Shown piece by piece: positions 8,305 through 17,104 of a DNA stretch of 38,247 nucleotides (positions within the stretch are counted from its first letter, which is position 1; every line of letters starts with the position of its first letter). The translations under genes were made by a program, and so were the position numbers. The notes beneath the pieces were generated by a model. It was not told where the DNA came from, did not search any database, and saw only the letters and a program-made list of their open reading frames with translations. The stretch is from Caryophanales bacterium UBA2753 (GTDB taxonomy: Bacteria > Bacillota_I > Bacilli_A > RFN20 > CAG-826): NCBI GenBank assembly GCA_002353275.1, contig DEJH01000069.1:1-38247 (forward strand), given 5' to 3'.

Positions 8305-8853
8305 TTATTCTTCGACTTTTTGATCAATCACTTTTGGAGAAGTAAAATCTTTATTGAATAAAGCGCCGATTAATAATAACACTCCATAAACAGCGATCAC
8401 CACTCCAACAACAATCCAGAAGACGACTTGGAATTCAAAGACTGTGAGATATAAAGAAGAAAGTAAGGTAACGATAATACCTAATGTGACTTCTCCAATG
8501 CCAAAGATAACATTGTGTTTAATCATGAAATAAATTCCATGAAGCACTAAAGCGGCTCCAACACCTAAAAGAAGATAGATGAATAACCAAATAAGGAAAG
8601 CAACCATATCCACTCTAACGAGTAAAAGAACACCTAATGTCGCTAAAACTGTAAAAGAGAGAACTGGAACAAATGTTAAGGTATGTAATTTGACTAAGCT
8701 CATGATGCAAGCAACCAAGAAGCCAACAGAGGCCACTAAGAAAACAATACCAAAATACATACTTAATGTTTGAGTGCCAAAAATTGCCACTAAGATACCT
8801 AAAGCAATTGTTGCAATCGCTTCAAGGATTAAGATTAATTTTTTATTTTCCAT
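8305..8853 (-). CDS. HdeD/DUF308-like six-helix membrane protein
   Basis: The 182-residue, very hydrophobic protein has about six membrane helices in three hairpins and a short acidic cytoplasmic tail (KVIDQKVEE). The spacing of helices and glycine-rich turns (FGIVFLVASVGFLVACIM, YLLLGVGAALVLHGIYFMI) fits the HdeD/DUF308 group. HdeD is linked to acid stress in E. coli, but most Firmicutes members are uncharacterised. An SD (GGAAAGGAAG) precedes the ATG. It is last in an operon with a second protein of the same type and a ROK kinase, 49 nt downstream of the former. A terminator follows. Confidence 0.65.
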   Translation of the reverse strand: MENKKLILILEAIATIALGILVAIFGTQTLSMYFGIVFLVASVGFLVACIMSLVKLHTLTFVPVLSFTVLATLGVLLLVRVDMVAFLIWLFIYLLLGVGAALVLHGIYFMIKHNVIFGIGEVTLGIIVTLLSSLYLTVFEFQVVFWIVVGVVIAVYGVLLLIGALFNKDFTSPKVIDQKVEE

Positions 8854-8902
8854 TTTAAAAACTTCCTTTCCGATAAAGTTATAGTCTTTTTATATATAAA
8901 AA

Positions 8903-9430
8903 TCAATCGTTTTTCTTTTCTTTTTTATGAGGGAAAATAGCTTCAAGAACTGGAATTAAACCAGTAATCATTAATTCAGCAATTAACAAATATAAGTGTG
9001 TATGAGCGTGATGTTCACCTGGAGTGATGATTAACATAATCGAGAAAGTAATCGCCACTATTGATTCAATTCCACTAATAAGAGCTGGGATTCCTTTAAC
9101 TTGTCCAGAAAGGATTTCGTGGATTTCAATCATCTCTCTAACGATTGACCACACTCCCCATACCACACAGATAATTTCAAAATTATCCGTCGAACTAATT
9201 AAAGTAATTCCAATCATCATCTCTCCGATTCCATAAGCGAACCAGAGATCTTTATAACATTCCTTCTTTTCTTTAACGATGGAAGTAAGAAGACTATCTA
9301 AACCATATAGCATTAATAAAGAAGGAACTAAATATCTTAAATAATGTAAGAGGTGAGCATTGAAGATAGCGACTAAAACCGCAAAAACAATAAATATTCC
9401 TAATTTGGCAAATCTTAATATCTTTATCAT
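8903..9430 (-). CDS. HdeD/DUF308-like membrane protein with His-rich loop
   Basis: The 175-residue protein has about six predicted membrane helices and is related in architecture to the next gene. A short loop PGEHHAHTHLY between the last helices is rich in His and might bind a metal. The C-terminal tail HKKEKKND is basic, which suggests it faces the cytoplasm. Its start codon shares one base with the stop of the ROK kinase gene (TAATG), so translation is likely coupled. The pairing of two such proteins behind a sugar kinase suggests a shared envelope or transport role, but this is inference. Confidence 0.6.
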   Translation of the reverse strand: MIKILRFAKLGIFIVFAVLVAIFNAHLLHYLRYLVPSLLMLYGLDSLLTSIVKEKKECYKDLWFAYGIGEMMIGITLISSTDNFEIICVVWGVWSIVREMIEIHEILSGQVKGIPALISGIESIVAITFSIMLIITPGEHHAHTHLYLLIAELMITGLIPVLEAIFPHKKEKKND

Positions 9431-10380
9431 TATTTATTTAACAGTAAACACGCTGCTCCTATTTTTCCACTATCATAGCCAAGTTCACTAGGAAGGATTT
9501 CTACTTTTGGAGATCCTTTCATTCCAAAGTTATGTTCAGTCATATAATTTTTCACTTTATTAAAGAGATATTCTCCTTCATTTGCAACCCCACCAGAAAG
9601 AATAATCGCTTCTGGTCTAAAGATATTGCAATAATTGATTAATCCTTCTGAAAGATACATCACATATTCATCGACTAATTTAATCGCACATTTATCTCCT
9701 CGTTTAGAAGCAACGAATGCGTTTCTAGCATCCACTCCACCGAGTTCATGGCCAACTTCATATAAAAGAGATTCAGGATGACTTTTCATCATCTTTTTAG
9801 TTTCTTTAATTAACGCGGTAGCGGAAGCATAGGCTTCAAAACATCCTCTTCTTCCACATCCACATTTTCTTCCACCAACGGAAATCACCATATGTCCGAG
9901 TTCTGCTCCTTGATGAAGATGTCCATCAACGATTTTACCGTCAATCACAATTCCTCCACCAACTCCAGTACCTAAAGTAATCATGATGATATTCTTATAT
10001 TTCTTGCCACTTCCAAATGTCGCTTCACCTAAAGCGGCAACATTAGCGTCATTATTAATTTCAACATTTAAGCCGGTTTCTTTATGGATAAACGCTTTTA
10101 AATTGAAGTTATTCCAAGTAGGAAGATTAGGGGAATTAATGACGAGTCCACTATCGAAATCCATGATACCTGGCATTCCAATTCCAATTCCACTTACTTT
10201 ACCGGTATATTTATTTTCTTTAATTGATTTATTAATAATTGAACAAAGTTCTTTGACTTCTTTTTCTGGAGCGCTTCTTTTATTCACTTTCATTGAAAAG
10301 CGAGAAAGGATGTTCCCTTTTTCATTAATAAAAGCACCTTTAATGGAAGTGCCACCGACATCAATACCAATCACAATCAT
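9430..10380 (-). CDS. glcK: ROK-family glucokinase
   Basis: The 316-residue protein has the ATP-binding phosphate motif GIDVGGTSIKG at 5-15, the sugar-site NNDAN at 109-113 with catalytic Asp111, and GTGVGGGIVIDG at 137-148. It also has the ROK zinc motif ELGH at 160-163 with CGCGRRGC at 173-180. It phosphorylates glucose or a related hexose with ATP in the cytoplasm, and length and motifs are normal for the family. An SD (AGGGAG) lies 10 nt before the ATG. It is divergent from rnfC across 67 bp, which must hold both promoters. The exact sugar cannot be read from the sequence. Confidence 0.88.
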   Translation of the reverse strand: MIVIGIDVGGTSIKGAFINEKGNILSRFSMKVNKRSAPEKEVKELCSIINKSIKENKYTGKVSGIGIGMPGIMDFDSGLVINSPNLPTWNNFNLKAFIHKETGLNVEINNDANVAALGEATFGSGKKYKNIIMITLGTGVGGGIVIDGKIVDGHLHQGAELGHMVISVGGRKCGCGRRGCFEAYASATALIKETKKMMKSHPESLLYEVGHELGGVDARNAFVASKRGDKCAIKLVDEYVMYLSEGLINYCNIFRPEAIILSGGVANEGEYLFNKVKNYMTEHNFGMKGSPKVEILPSELGYDSGKIGAACLLLNK

Positions 10381-10447
10381 GATTAAATAGCTCCCTAATA
10401 TTTTTTACTATTTGTAAAATCATTTTTTATTGTAATAAAATGGAGGC

Positions 10448-11749
10448 ATGATTGCAAAGACCAAAGGTATTAAAGATACAAAAAAATTAGTTGGATCCTT
10501 ACCAGCGGTCCGTTATATCGATCCTAAATATATCTTTTTAGCGACCACGAACACGAGATGTTCGAAATTTGAGTTATATATCAAAGAAGGAGATCACGTT
10601 AACTCTTGCCAATTAATTGGAAAAAGAATTGGTCCGTTTTTTGAACAACCAATTCACTCCACTTGTTCTGGTACATTTATTGGATTTGAAAAACATTATC
10701 ACCGAAGTGGAAAATTAACTGATTTCATTAAAATTGAAAATGATTTTAAGGATACATTAGACCCATCTTGTAAAGAAAGAACTCCTGAAGAAATCTCCAA
10801 ACTCACAAAAGAAGAGATGACGGAGATTATTAAAAATACCGCTAATGTTGGACTGGGTGGATCTTCTTTCCCAACTTATATCAAATTTCAGACTAACGAA
10901 CCAATTCACACGATCTTAATTAATGGGATTGAATGTGAACCATATATTACCGCTGATCATCGCTTAATGCTTGAATTCCCATATCGAGTAATTAATGGAA
11001 TTAAATATGTGATGCAAGCTTTTAACTGTAAGCATGCAAAGATTTGTATCAAAAAGAAATATAAAGATATCAAAGAAACATATGAGGCAATTCTTAAAGA
11101 AGAAGAAGGAAGTGGAATTGAAATTTGTCCACTAGGAAACTATTACCCACAAGGTTGGGAAGTCGAAATGATTAAAAATGCAACTGGAATTAAATTAAAT
11201 CCAGGAGAACTCCCTTCTAAAAGAGGAATCATTAATTTCAATGTCTCCACAATTGTTGGTATCTATAAGGCAATTAGATACAATATGCCAGTTATTAAAA
11301 GATTCATCACGATCACTGGAGATGGAATTAATCACCCTAAAAACTTCAGAGTTCGTGTAGGAACTTCAGTAAAAGAACTCTTACCTATCTGTGGAGGATA
11401 CAAAAACCCTGACAAAGAAAAAGTCTTCATTTTAGGTGGACCAATGATGGGAGCCTCTGTTCCTAATGATGATGTGATTATCACTAAAACAGTGACCTCT
11501 ATTATTGTTTTAGATAAAGAAGAACATAGAGAAGAACCTTGTGTTAGATGTGGAAGCTGTGTTTTATCTTGTCCAGTTCATCTTGAACCTGTACAAATCA
11601 TGAACGCGGTAAAAACATTAGACAAAGAAAGAATTAAAAAGCTTAATCCTACTAGATGTATTGAATGTGGCTTGTGCGCTTATTCTTGTACTTCTAAGAT
11701 TAATGTTACTGACTATATCAGAAAGGCAAAATTAATCGCGAAATTATGA
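10448..11749 (+). CDS. rnfC: Rnf complex subunit RnfC
   Basis: The 433-residue subunit is the NADH/ferredoxin-binding peripheral part of the Rnf ion-translocating ferredoxin:NAD+ oxidoreductase. The glycine-rich flavin/NADH motif GLGGSSFPTYIKF is at 135-147. Two [4Fe-4S] motifs follow, CVRCGSCVLSCP (Cys365, 368, 371, 375) and CIECGLCAYSC (Cys404, 407, 410, 414). It opens the operon in the clostridial order C-D-G-E-A. A GGAGG sits only 1 nt before the ATG at 10448, which is too close for normal initiation. Either ATT at 10451 or another arrangement may be used, so the start is uncertain by a codon or so. It overlaps rnfD by 4 nt. Confidence 0.95.
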   Translation: MIAKTKGIKDTKKLVGSLPAVRYIDPKYIFLATTNTRCSKFELYIKEGDHVNSCQLIGKRIGPFFEQPIHSTCSGTFIGFEKHYHRSGKLTDFIKIENDFKDTLDPSCKERTPEEISKLTKEEMTEIIKNTANVGLGGSSFPTYIKFQTNEPIHTILINGIECEPYITADHRLMLEFPYRVINGIKYVMQAFNCKHAKICIKKKYKDIKETYEAILKEEEGSGIEICPLGNYYPQGWEVEMIKNATGIKLNPGELPSKRGIINFNVSTIVGIYKAIRYNMPVIKRFITITGDGINHPKNFRVRVGTSVKELLPICGGYKNPDKEKVFILGGPMMGASVPNDDVIITKTVTSIIVLDKEEHREEPCVRCGSCVLSCPVHLEPVQIMNAVKTLDKERIKKLNPTRCIECGLCAYSCTSKINVTDYIRKAKLIAKL

Positions 11750-12891
11750 CGATCATTAAAGAAAGTGCACCACATTTAAGAAGAAAATCGTCTGTCGCTA
11801 GAATGATGGGTGATGTTTTAATCGCTCTAGCGCCTACTTTAATTTTTGCTTTTGTCGTCTATCCAATTAATACTTTAGCAACTTTATTACTTTCGTTATT
11901 CATCATGAATCTATGTGAATTCATATTCGTCGGGATTAAAAACATCAAACCAAAATATGAAGTTAAAGAATCATTTATTAATAGATTTAAAACTGCTATT
12001 AAAGAAAAATATACGATTAATAATTTATTAAGCGCTTCAATAAGCGCGGTGATCTTTACTTTAATTATGCCAGTAGGAATGAAATTACCTTCTGGAAATA
12101 TCATTCCTCCAATCTATCCCACTATTGTTGGGGCTTTTATTGGTATTACTTTTGGTAAATTAGTTTTTGGTGGATTAGGAAGTAATATCTTTAATCCAGC
12201 AGTTGTCGGAATGTTAGTCAGTAAATATTGTTTTGGTTCCTCTTATATTAACTATCTTCCAAATCAATATTATTCTCTTCCTGATGCATTAAGTGGCGCC
12301 ACTCCTTTATATGAAGGAGGAGCGATATATAATAATCCTAACTTCTCTCTTTTAGATATGTTTTTAGGAAAGATTCCTGGAACATTAGGAGAAGTATATA
12401 AGATTACTATTATTGTTGGATTAATTTATTTACTAATAAGAAGAAGCGCGGATTTCCGTATTGTTCTTTCTTATCTAGCGACATTTATTGCAATTACTTT
12501 AGTAGCGGGTTTATGTATACACGGGAAAAACAGTAATGTTCATACATTTGAATTTTTAGCCTATAACTTACTTTCTGGAGGACTACTTTTTGGAGCGGTC
12601 TTTATGTTTACTGATCCAGTTACTTCCCCAATTAATTCTCCTAGTAGAGTGATGTATGGAATTATTGGAGCGATCGCTACCGCGTTTATTCGATATTTTG
12701 CCGCTCTTCCTGAAGGAGTTGGATATTCAATCTTACTCGCGAATATGATTGGAGTGGCTTTAGACCACTATGAGTGGAGTTCACAAAGATATACGATTAA
12801 AAAGATCATTGTAATTATTTCTTTAATTGTTATTTCTTTATTAATCACCTTCTTAGCGACATATTATGGAGGTATATACAAAAATGGATAA
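11746..12891 (+). CDS. rnfD: Rnf complex subunit RnfD
   Basis: The 381-residue integral membrane subunit has about ten helices. The flavinylation motif D180-ALSGATPL is intact, with Thr186 as the FMN attachment site. It carries covalently bound FMN and forms part of the ion-translocating core. The start overlaps the rnfC stop by 4 nt (ATGA) and the end overlaps rnfG by 8 nt, so translation is coupled. An internal SD (GGAGG) for rnfG lies within its last codons. Confidence 0.95.
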   Translation: MTIIKESAPHLRRKSSVARMMGDVLIALAPTLIFAFVVYPINTLATLLLSLFIMNLCEFIFVGIKNIKPKYEVKESFINRFKTAIKEKYTINNLLSASISAVIFTLIMPVGMKLPSGNIIPPIYPTIVGAFIGITFGKLVFGGLGSNIFNPAVVGMLVSKYCFGSSYINYLPNQYYSLPDALSGATPLYEGGAIYNNPNFSLLDMFLGKIPGTLGEVYKITIIVGLIYLLIRRSADFRIVLSYLATFIAITLVAGLCIHGKNSNVHTFEFLAYNLLSGGLLFGAVFMFTDPVTSPINSPSRVMYGIIGAIATAFIRYFAALPEGVGYSILLANMIGVALDHYEWSSQRYTIKKIIVIISLIVISLLITFLATYYGGIYKNG

Positions 12892-13411
12892 GAAACATTT
12901 AATTATTACCTCTATTACTTTAGGAGTGATTGCCGCTTCTAGTGCTTTATTAATTGGAGTCACTAACTTAATCACTAAAGATAAGATTTCTCAAAATGAG
13001 AAAGAAAAGATTGTGAGTGGAATTAAAGCAATTTTTGGAAATGAAAGTAAAATCAAAGAAGAATCTCCGATTAACGAAAGTATTTTTGCTGGTGAATATA
13101 AATATATCAATTATGTCTATACGATTAGTGATAACAGTGATGTCTTAATTGGTTACGCTTTTAAAACAAGTGGAAGTAATAACTTCGGTAAAATCACGAT
13201 GTTAGTGGGCTATACTTCCACAAAAATCTATAAAAGTGTCTATATGATAAGTGATGAACAAACATTCGCTTCTACTTTAGAAGATGAATATGTTACTAAA
13301 ATCACTGATAACCCTGACTATCAAGATGTTGATGTCCACTGTGGCGCGACTTATGGAGCGACCTTAGTTAAAGAAATGATTGATGAAGTAAAAGGTGCGG
13401 TTAATAAATAA
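12884..13411 (+). CDS. rnfG: Rnf complex subunit RnfG
   Basis: I chose ATG 12884 (MDKKHL, 175 residues) because GGAGG lies 9 nt upstream of it; an ATG at 12866 overlaps that SD. An N-terminal membrane helix (about 7-30) is followed by an FMN-binding domain facing outside. The usual flavinylation motif Dxx(S/T)GAT(S/T) appears here as D150-VH-C-GAT-Y-GAT, with Cys153 in place of Ser/Thr and Tyr157 after the target Thr156. Thr156 is probably still modified by the ApbE encoded downstream, though the site is atypical. Confidence 0.92.
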   Translation: MDKKHLIITSITLGVIAASSALLIGVTNLITKDKISQNEKEKIVSGIKAIFGNESKIKEESPINESIFAGEYKYINYVYTISDNSDVLIGYAFKTSGSNNFGKITMLVGYTSTKIYKSVYMISDEQTFASTLEDEYVTKITDNPDYQDVDVHCGATYGATLVKEMIDEVKGAVNK

Positions 13412-13413
13412 AT

Positions 13414-14127
13414 ATGAAAAGGAATAAGGGATACACAAAAGCTAATTTCTTAAAAGGAATCTTAATTGAGAATCCACTTTTCGTTTCGATTTTAGGAACT
13501 TGTCCTGCTTTAGCGACCACTAAAAGTATTGAAGCTGCGATTGGAATGGGGTTACTTTTCACTTTCGTTCTTATTTGTTCAAATATCTTAGTTTCATTAT
13601 TAAGAAAATTAATTCCTGAAGAAGTAAGAACTCCAGCATATATTGTGATTATTGCGACTTTTGTCACAATCGTGAAGATGCTTACTCAAGCATTCTTACC
13701 TGAATTATATTCAACCTTAGGAGTATTCATCTCTTTAATCGTTGTTAACTGTATTGTTTTAGGCAGAGCGGAAGCTTATGCTTCTAAAAATAATGTCTTT
13801 GATTCTTTAATTGACGCTTTAGGAATGGGATTAGGCTATATGGTTGCCTTATTCACTATGGCCTTCTTTAGAGAACTACTTGGAACAGGTGGGTTTACTT
13901 TTGGAAAGATATTTACCTTTATCCCTACTTATAAATTACAAATCATTCCAAAAGGATATGAAATTAAATTATTCCAAAATCCTGCTGGAGCCTTTATTGT
14001 TTTCGGTTTAATTCTTGCTACTATTGCCTGTATTAAAAATAGAAAAGAGGCATATAAAGCCTACTTAGACAAACAAGAAAAAATTAGAAAAGCTCAAGAA
14101 GCTAAAAACGTTGGAGGGAATAAATAA
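13414..14127 (+). CDS. rnfE: Rnf complex subunit RnfE
   Basis: The 237-residue protein has six membrane helices. The N-terminal segment NPLFVSILGTCPALATTKSI contains the conserved Cys that helps hold the membrane [2Fe-2S] centre between RnfA and RnfE. VVNCIVLGRAEAYAS is the matching second motif. The C-terminal tail (~35 residues) is charged and cytoplasmic. The gene starts 2 nt after rnfG and shares one base with rnfA (TAATG). Confidence 0.95.
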   Translation: MKRNKGYTKANFLKGILIENPLFVSILGTCPALATTKSIEAAIGMGLLFTFVLICSNILVSLLRKLIPEEVRTPAYIVIIATFVTIVKMLTQAFLPELYSTLGVFISLIVVNCIVLGRAEAYASKNNVFDSLIDALGMGLGYMVALFTMAFFRELLGTGGFTFGKIFTFIPTYKLQIIPKGYEIKLFQNPAGAFIVFGLILATIACIKNRKEAYKAYLDKQEKIRKAQEAKNVGGNK

Positions 14128-14723
14128 TGAATATCTTTATCTCTTTCATCTTAGCGATTCTTTCAAGCATGTTAATTGATAACGTTGTTTTATCTCGTTT
14201 CTATGGAATATGCCCATTTTTAGGAGTTTCTAAAAAGGTTAATTCCTCTTTTGGAATGGGACTAGCGGTTACTTTTGTTATCATCTTAGCAACTTTAATT
14301 TGTTGGCCTTTATATAATTACGTTTTACTTCCTGCAGGTATTCAGTATCTTGATACAGTCGCGTATATCTTAGTAATCGCCTCTTTAGTTCAACTCGTTG
14401 GTTTATTTATTAAGAAATTCTCTCCTTCTTTATATAAGAGTTTAGGAATTTACTTACCTTTGATAACCACTAACTGTGCGGTTCTTGGAGTGGCTCAATC
14501 GAATACTGATCAAGGGTTAACTTTCTTAAATTCAATCGCTAATGCGGTTGGTACTTCATTAGGTTTCTTACTTATTATTGTCGTCTTTTCCACTATTAGA
14601 GTGAGATTAGAAAGTGCGAATACACCGAAAGCGTTTAAAGGACTTCCAATCGCTTTAATTACCGCGGCGATTATGGCAATTGCCTTAATGGGATTACAAG
14701 GATTATTCCAAGGATTAATTTAA
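14127..14723 (+). CDS. rnfA: Rnf complex subunit RnfA
   Basis: The 198-residue protein has six membrane helices and is homologous to RnfE in inverted topology. Motifs DNVVLSRFYGICPFLGVSKK and PLITTNCAVLGVAQ carry the two conserved Cys residues of the intramembrane iron-sulfur site. The start codon overlaps the rnfE stop by one base. Length is normal for the family. Confidence 0.95.
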   Translation: MNIFISFILAILSSMLIDNVVLSRFYGICPFLGVSKKVNSSFGMGLAVTFVIILATLICWPLYNYVLLPAGIQYLDTVAYILVIASLVQLVGLFIKKFSPSLYKSLGIYLPLITTNCAVLGVAQSNTDQGLTFLNSIANAVGTSLGFLLIIVVFSTIRVRLESANTPKAFKGLPIALITAAIMAIALMGLQGLFQGLI

Positions 14724-14724
14724 T

Positions 14725-14922
14725 ATGACTCAAACTGGCTATATCATTTTGGCTATCTCTATCTTAGTGGGGTTATTAATAATCTTTATTGTTTCTTTTG
14801 TTTTATATCGAAAGACACCACTTCCTAAAGGATGTGAAGATATGAAGATGAGTGAAGAAAAATGTACATCTTGTCCAAATAATAGCTGCGCTTTTCATAA
14901 GAAAGAGGAGGATAAAGAATAA
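14725..14922 (+). CDS. Small Cys-rich single-helix membrane protein in the rnf operon
   Basis: The 65-residue protein has one N-terminal membrane helix (about 5-27), then the short tail KGCEDMKMSEEKCTSCPNNSC with four cysteines (C-x10-C-x2-C-x4-C). The layout resembles FeoB-associated Cys-rich membrane proteins, but here it lies between rnfA and the rnfB-like gene, 1 nt after the former and overlapping the latter by one base. It may hold an extra iron-sulfur or metal site for the complex. The sequence alone does not prove this. Confidence 0.75.
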   Translation: MTQTGYIILAISILVGLLIIFIVSFVLYRKTPLPKGCEDMKMSEEKCTSCPNNSCAFHKKEEDKE

Positions 14923-15248
14923 TGGATAACTGGAATATCTTATGGGCTGTCCTCATTTTGATGGGTATTGGTATTCTCCTCGGACTCGGTTTAGTAGTCG
15001 CTGCAAAAGTCTTATATGTCAAAGAAGATCAAAGAATTGAAGAAGTCGCTAAACGTCTTCCTAACTATAACTGCGGTAGCTGTGGTTATGCAGGCTGTAA
15101 GGGCTTAGCGGAAGCGATCGTCACCGGAAAAGAAAATAATTTAAGAAAATGTAAACCAGGAAAAGAAGAAGCTAACTTTAAGCCAATCATCGAATATTTA
15201 AATGAACACCCTAACGATGATGGAAGTAAAGTTAACGTTCATCTTTAA
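14922..15248 (+). CDS. rnfB: Short RnfB-like subunit lacking ferredoxin domains
   Basis: The 108-residue protein has an N-terminal membrane helix (about 7-28) followed by one iron-sulfur domain with Cys51-x2-Cys54-x4-Cys59-x17-Cys77 (CGSCGYAGCKGLAEAI and CKPG). This matches the N-terminal half of RnfB. Typical RnfB proteins are 180-330 residues and continue with [4Fe-4S] ferredoxin domains, which are missing here. The stop is followed directly by apbE, so this is not a frameshift within visible RnfB sequence. Electron entry may use RnfC or a separate ferredoxin instead. Confidence 0.85.
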   Translation: MDNWNILWAVLILMGIGILLGLGLVVAAKVLYVKEDQRIEEVAKRLPNYNCGSCGYAGCKGLAEAIVTGKENNLRKCKPGKEEANFKPIIEYLNEHPNDDGSKVNVHL

Positions 15249-15251
15249 AAT

Positions 15252-16205
15252 ATGAAAAATAAATATTTATCATTATTTTTATTTTCACTTTTTTCTCTAT
15301 CTAGCTGTGGTAATTCTTTTCCTTTTGAATTAAAAGATACAGTTTATAACGTATATGATACATATGTCTCTTTTTCTTTATATGAAGGAAATAATGAAAA
15401 TGTAAATGATATAAAAGAAATCATTAAGAAATATGATGTTCTTTCTGATAACTATCAAGAAAGAGAACTCACTAATGTATATACGATTAATCACACTAAT
15501 GAAGAGGTAACAGTCTCTACTGAATTATATAACTTATTAGAAACTTCCTTCTCAGTTATGAGTGAAGCTGAGTATTATAATCCGTTATTAGGCTCACTTA
15601 ATGAGAAATGGAAAGAAGCACTAAAAAATAAAGAAATATTATCAGAAACAGTGATTGATGAAGAACTCACTAAAATCAATAATTCTTCTGTCTCCTTAGG
15701 TGGAGAAAATAAAGTTCAAAGATTAGGAGAAGCACTTATTGATTTAGGAGGTATCGCTAAAGGATATCTATTAGACAAAGTTAAAGAATATTTAGTGAGT
15801 AAAAATATCTCTAAATATCTAATTGACGCTGGAAGAAGTTCAATTCTTTTAGGAGAAAAAGAAGGTGGAGAAGATTTTGTAATCTCTATCTCTGATTTAA
15901 ATCATAAAAAAATAAAATTAAAAAACTCAGTTATTTCCACTAGTGGCACTAGTGAACAACATATCGTTATCGATGGAAATACATATTCTCATATTGTTAA
16001 CCCTTTTACTGGAAGTGCATTAGCCAAATATGATGCAATTATCGTTATTAGTGATCTCGCTTATAAAGGAGATGCTTTTGCGACTTCTTTAATGAATAAC
16101 ACGATTGAAGAAATCAAAGAGATTGAAAAAAATTCGAATATTAAAGTGATCGTCGCTAAAGGCGGAGAAGTCTTATATAAAAATGAAAGCATCATTCTTT
16201 TCTAA
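15252..16205 (+). CDS. apbE: FAD:protein FMN transferase ApbE (lipoprotein)
   Basis: The 317-residue protein has a lipoprotein signal with lipobox LSSC (Cys19). ApbE motifs appear in order: VYDTYVSFSLY at 34-44, DLGGIAKGY at 164-172, DAGRSSILLG at 192-201, STSG at 229-232, HIVNPFTG at 247-254, and GDAFATSL at 273-280 in place of the usual ADALST. ApbE uses FAD and Mg2+ to attach FMN to Thr in Dxx(S/T)GAT motifs of exported or membrane proteins. The likely clients are RnfD and RnfG encoded upstream. It overlaps the next gene by 23 nt. Confidence 0.93.
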   Translation: MKNKYLSLFLFSLFSLSSCGNSFPFELKDTVYNVYDTYVSFSLYEGNNENVNDIKEIIKKYDVLSDNYQERELTNVYTINHTNEEVTVSTELYNLLETSFSVMSEAEYYNPLLGSLNEKWKEALKNKEILSETVIDEELTKINNSSVSLGGENKVQRLGEALIDLGGIAKGYLLDKVKEYLVSKNISKYLIDAGRSSILLGEKEGGEDFVISISDLNHKKIKLKNSVISTSGTSEQHIVIDGNTYSHIVNPFTGSALAKYDAIIVISDLAYKGDAFATSLMNNTIEEIKEIEKNSNIKVIVAKGGEVLYKNESIILF

Positions 16206-16581
16206 TCTTGATAAGAAGAAACTTAGAAATGATTTAATCTTAATCACTTCTTTATTAGCGGTTATTGCGATTAGCTTAACGATTTTATTAACAAGACCAA
16301 AACCAAATAAGTTATACGCAAAAATTACTGTAAATAATTCGTTAGTGGAATCTATCGATTTAAGTGATCAAAGTGAAAGACATTATTACATAAACGGCAC
16401 TCATGGAGTGGTTCACTGTCACACTCAAAATGGTTCTATTGGAATAATTGAATCAACTTGTCCACATAAAGACTGTATTAATATGGGTTATATCTCCACA
16501 GTTGGCCGACCAATAATATGCGCATATAATGCGGTATTGATTTATATTGAAGGAGTGGCTTCTTATGACATCGAAATCTAA
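16183..16581 (+). CDS. NusG domain II-containing membrane-anchored protein
   Basis: The 132-residue protein has an N-terminal membrane helix (about 17-36) followed by a NusG-II/DUF-like beta domain. The conserved tail STCPHKDCINMGYISTVGRP then IICAYNAVLIYI is the family signature and has a CxxxxC pair. Such proteins typically sit between apbE and Gx/HepS genes in Rnf or related redox loci; their role is not known. The gene overlaps apbE by 23 nt and the next gene by 17 nt. Confidence 0.85.
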   Translation: MKASFFSNLDKKKLRNDLILITSLLAVIAISLTILLTRPKPNKLYAKITVNNSLVESIDLSDQSERHYYINGTHGVVHCHTQNGSIGIIESTCPHKDCINMGYISTVGRPIICAYNAVLIYIEGVASYDIEI

Positions 16582-17104
16582 GAAGATTAATGTTCATAAA
16601 GTAGCGTTACTCGCTATCCTCACTTCAATATCGATTGTAATTGCGATTATTGAATCATTTATTCCTTCTATTGGTATACCAGGAGTTAAATTAGGATTAA
16701 CTAATATTGTGATCTTAATTATTCTTTATGAATTAGGGGTATTTGAAGCAATTATAGTCGACCTCTTACGTGTTTTTCTCGTTTCCTTTATTAGAGGAAC
16801 GTTCCTCTCAATGGGGTTTGTGATGTCATTAACTGGCGCAATACTATCAATCGCGGTTATGGTTCTTCTCCATTTAGTAATTAAAAAATTCCTAATTGTC
16901 GGCGTGTCTGTTTTAAGCGCTATCGCTCATGTGACTGGGCAAATAATAGTCGCCGTTATTTATTTAGGAAGTGGATATGTATTTTATTATCTTCCGATTA
17001 TCGCTCTTTCAGCGGTGATAACTGGAATATTTGTAGGAATAGTTGCTCAACTTATTATTAACACAAAGGTTATTCAGAAGCAGAAGGAAAAATATAAGTT
17101 CTAA
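16565..17104 (+). CDS. Gx transporter family / heptaprenyl diphosphate synthase component I-like membrane protein
   Basis: The start at ATG 16565 is favoured by AAGGAG about 10 nt upstream, giving 179 residues. The protein has five or six membrane helices, with the family motif IIESFIPSIGIPGVKLGLTN near the N-terminus, a fold of the ECF-S/Gx type. Proteins of this type are often annotated as heptaprenyl diphosphate synthase component I and follow NusG-II genes. They may carry a substrate of isoprenoid or quinone type, but this is unproven. It ends the operon and its stop overlaps the convergent HTH gene by 4 nt. Confidence 0.85.
   Translation: MTSKSKKINVHKVALLAILTSISIVIAIIESFIPSIGIPGVKLGLTNIVILIILYELGVFEAIIVDLLRVFLVSFIRGTFLSMGFVMSLTGAILSIAVMVLLHLVIKKFLIVGVSVLSAIAHVTGQIIVAVIYLGSGYVFYYLPIIALSAVITGIFVGIVAQLIINTKVIQKQKEKYKF

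Noticed and set aside
9983..10390. 135-codon plus-strand frame within the ROK kinase gene
   Set aside because: It lies antisense to conserved ROK motifs and has no SD; a shadow frame.
14922..15248. Frameshift truncating rnfB
   Set aside because: No ferredoxin-like Cys motif follows in any frame before apbE starts 3 nt later.
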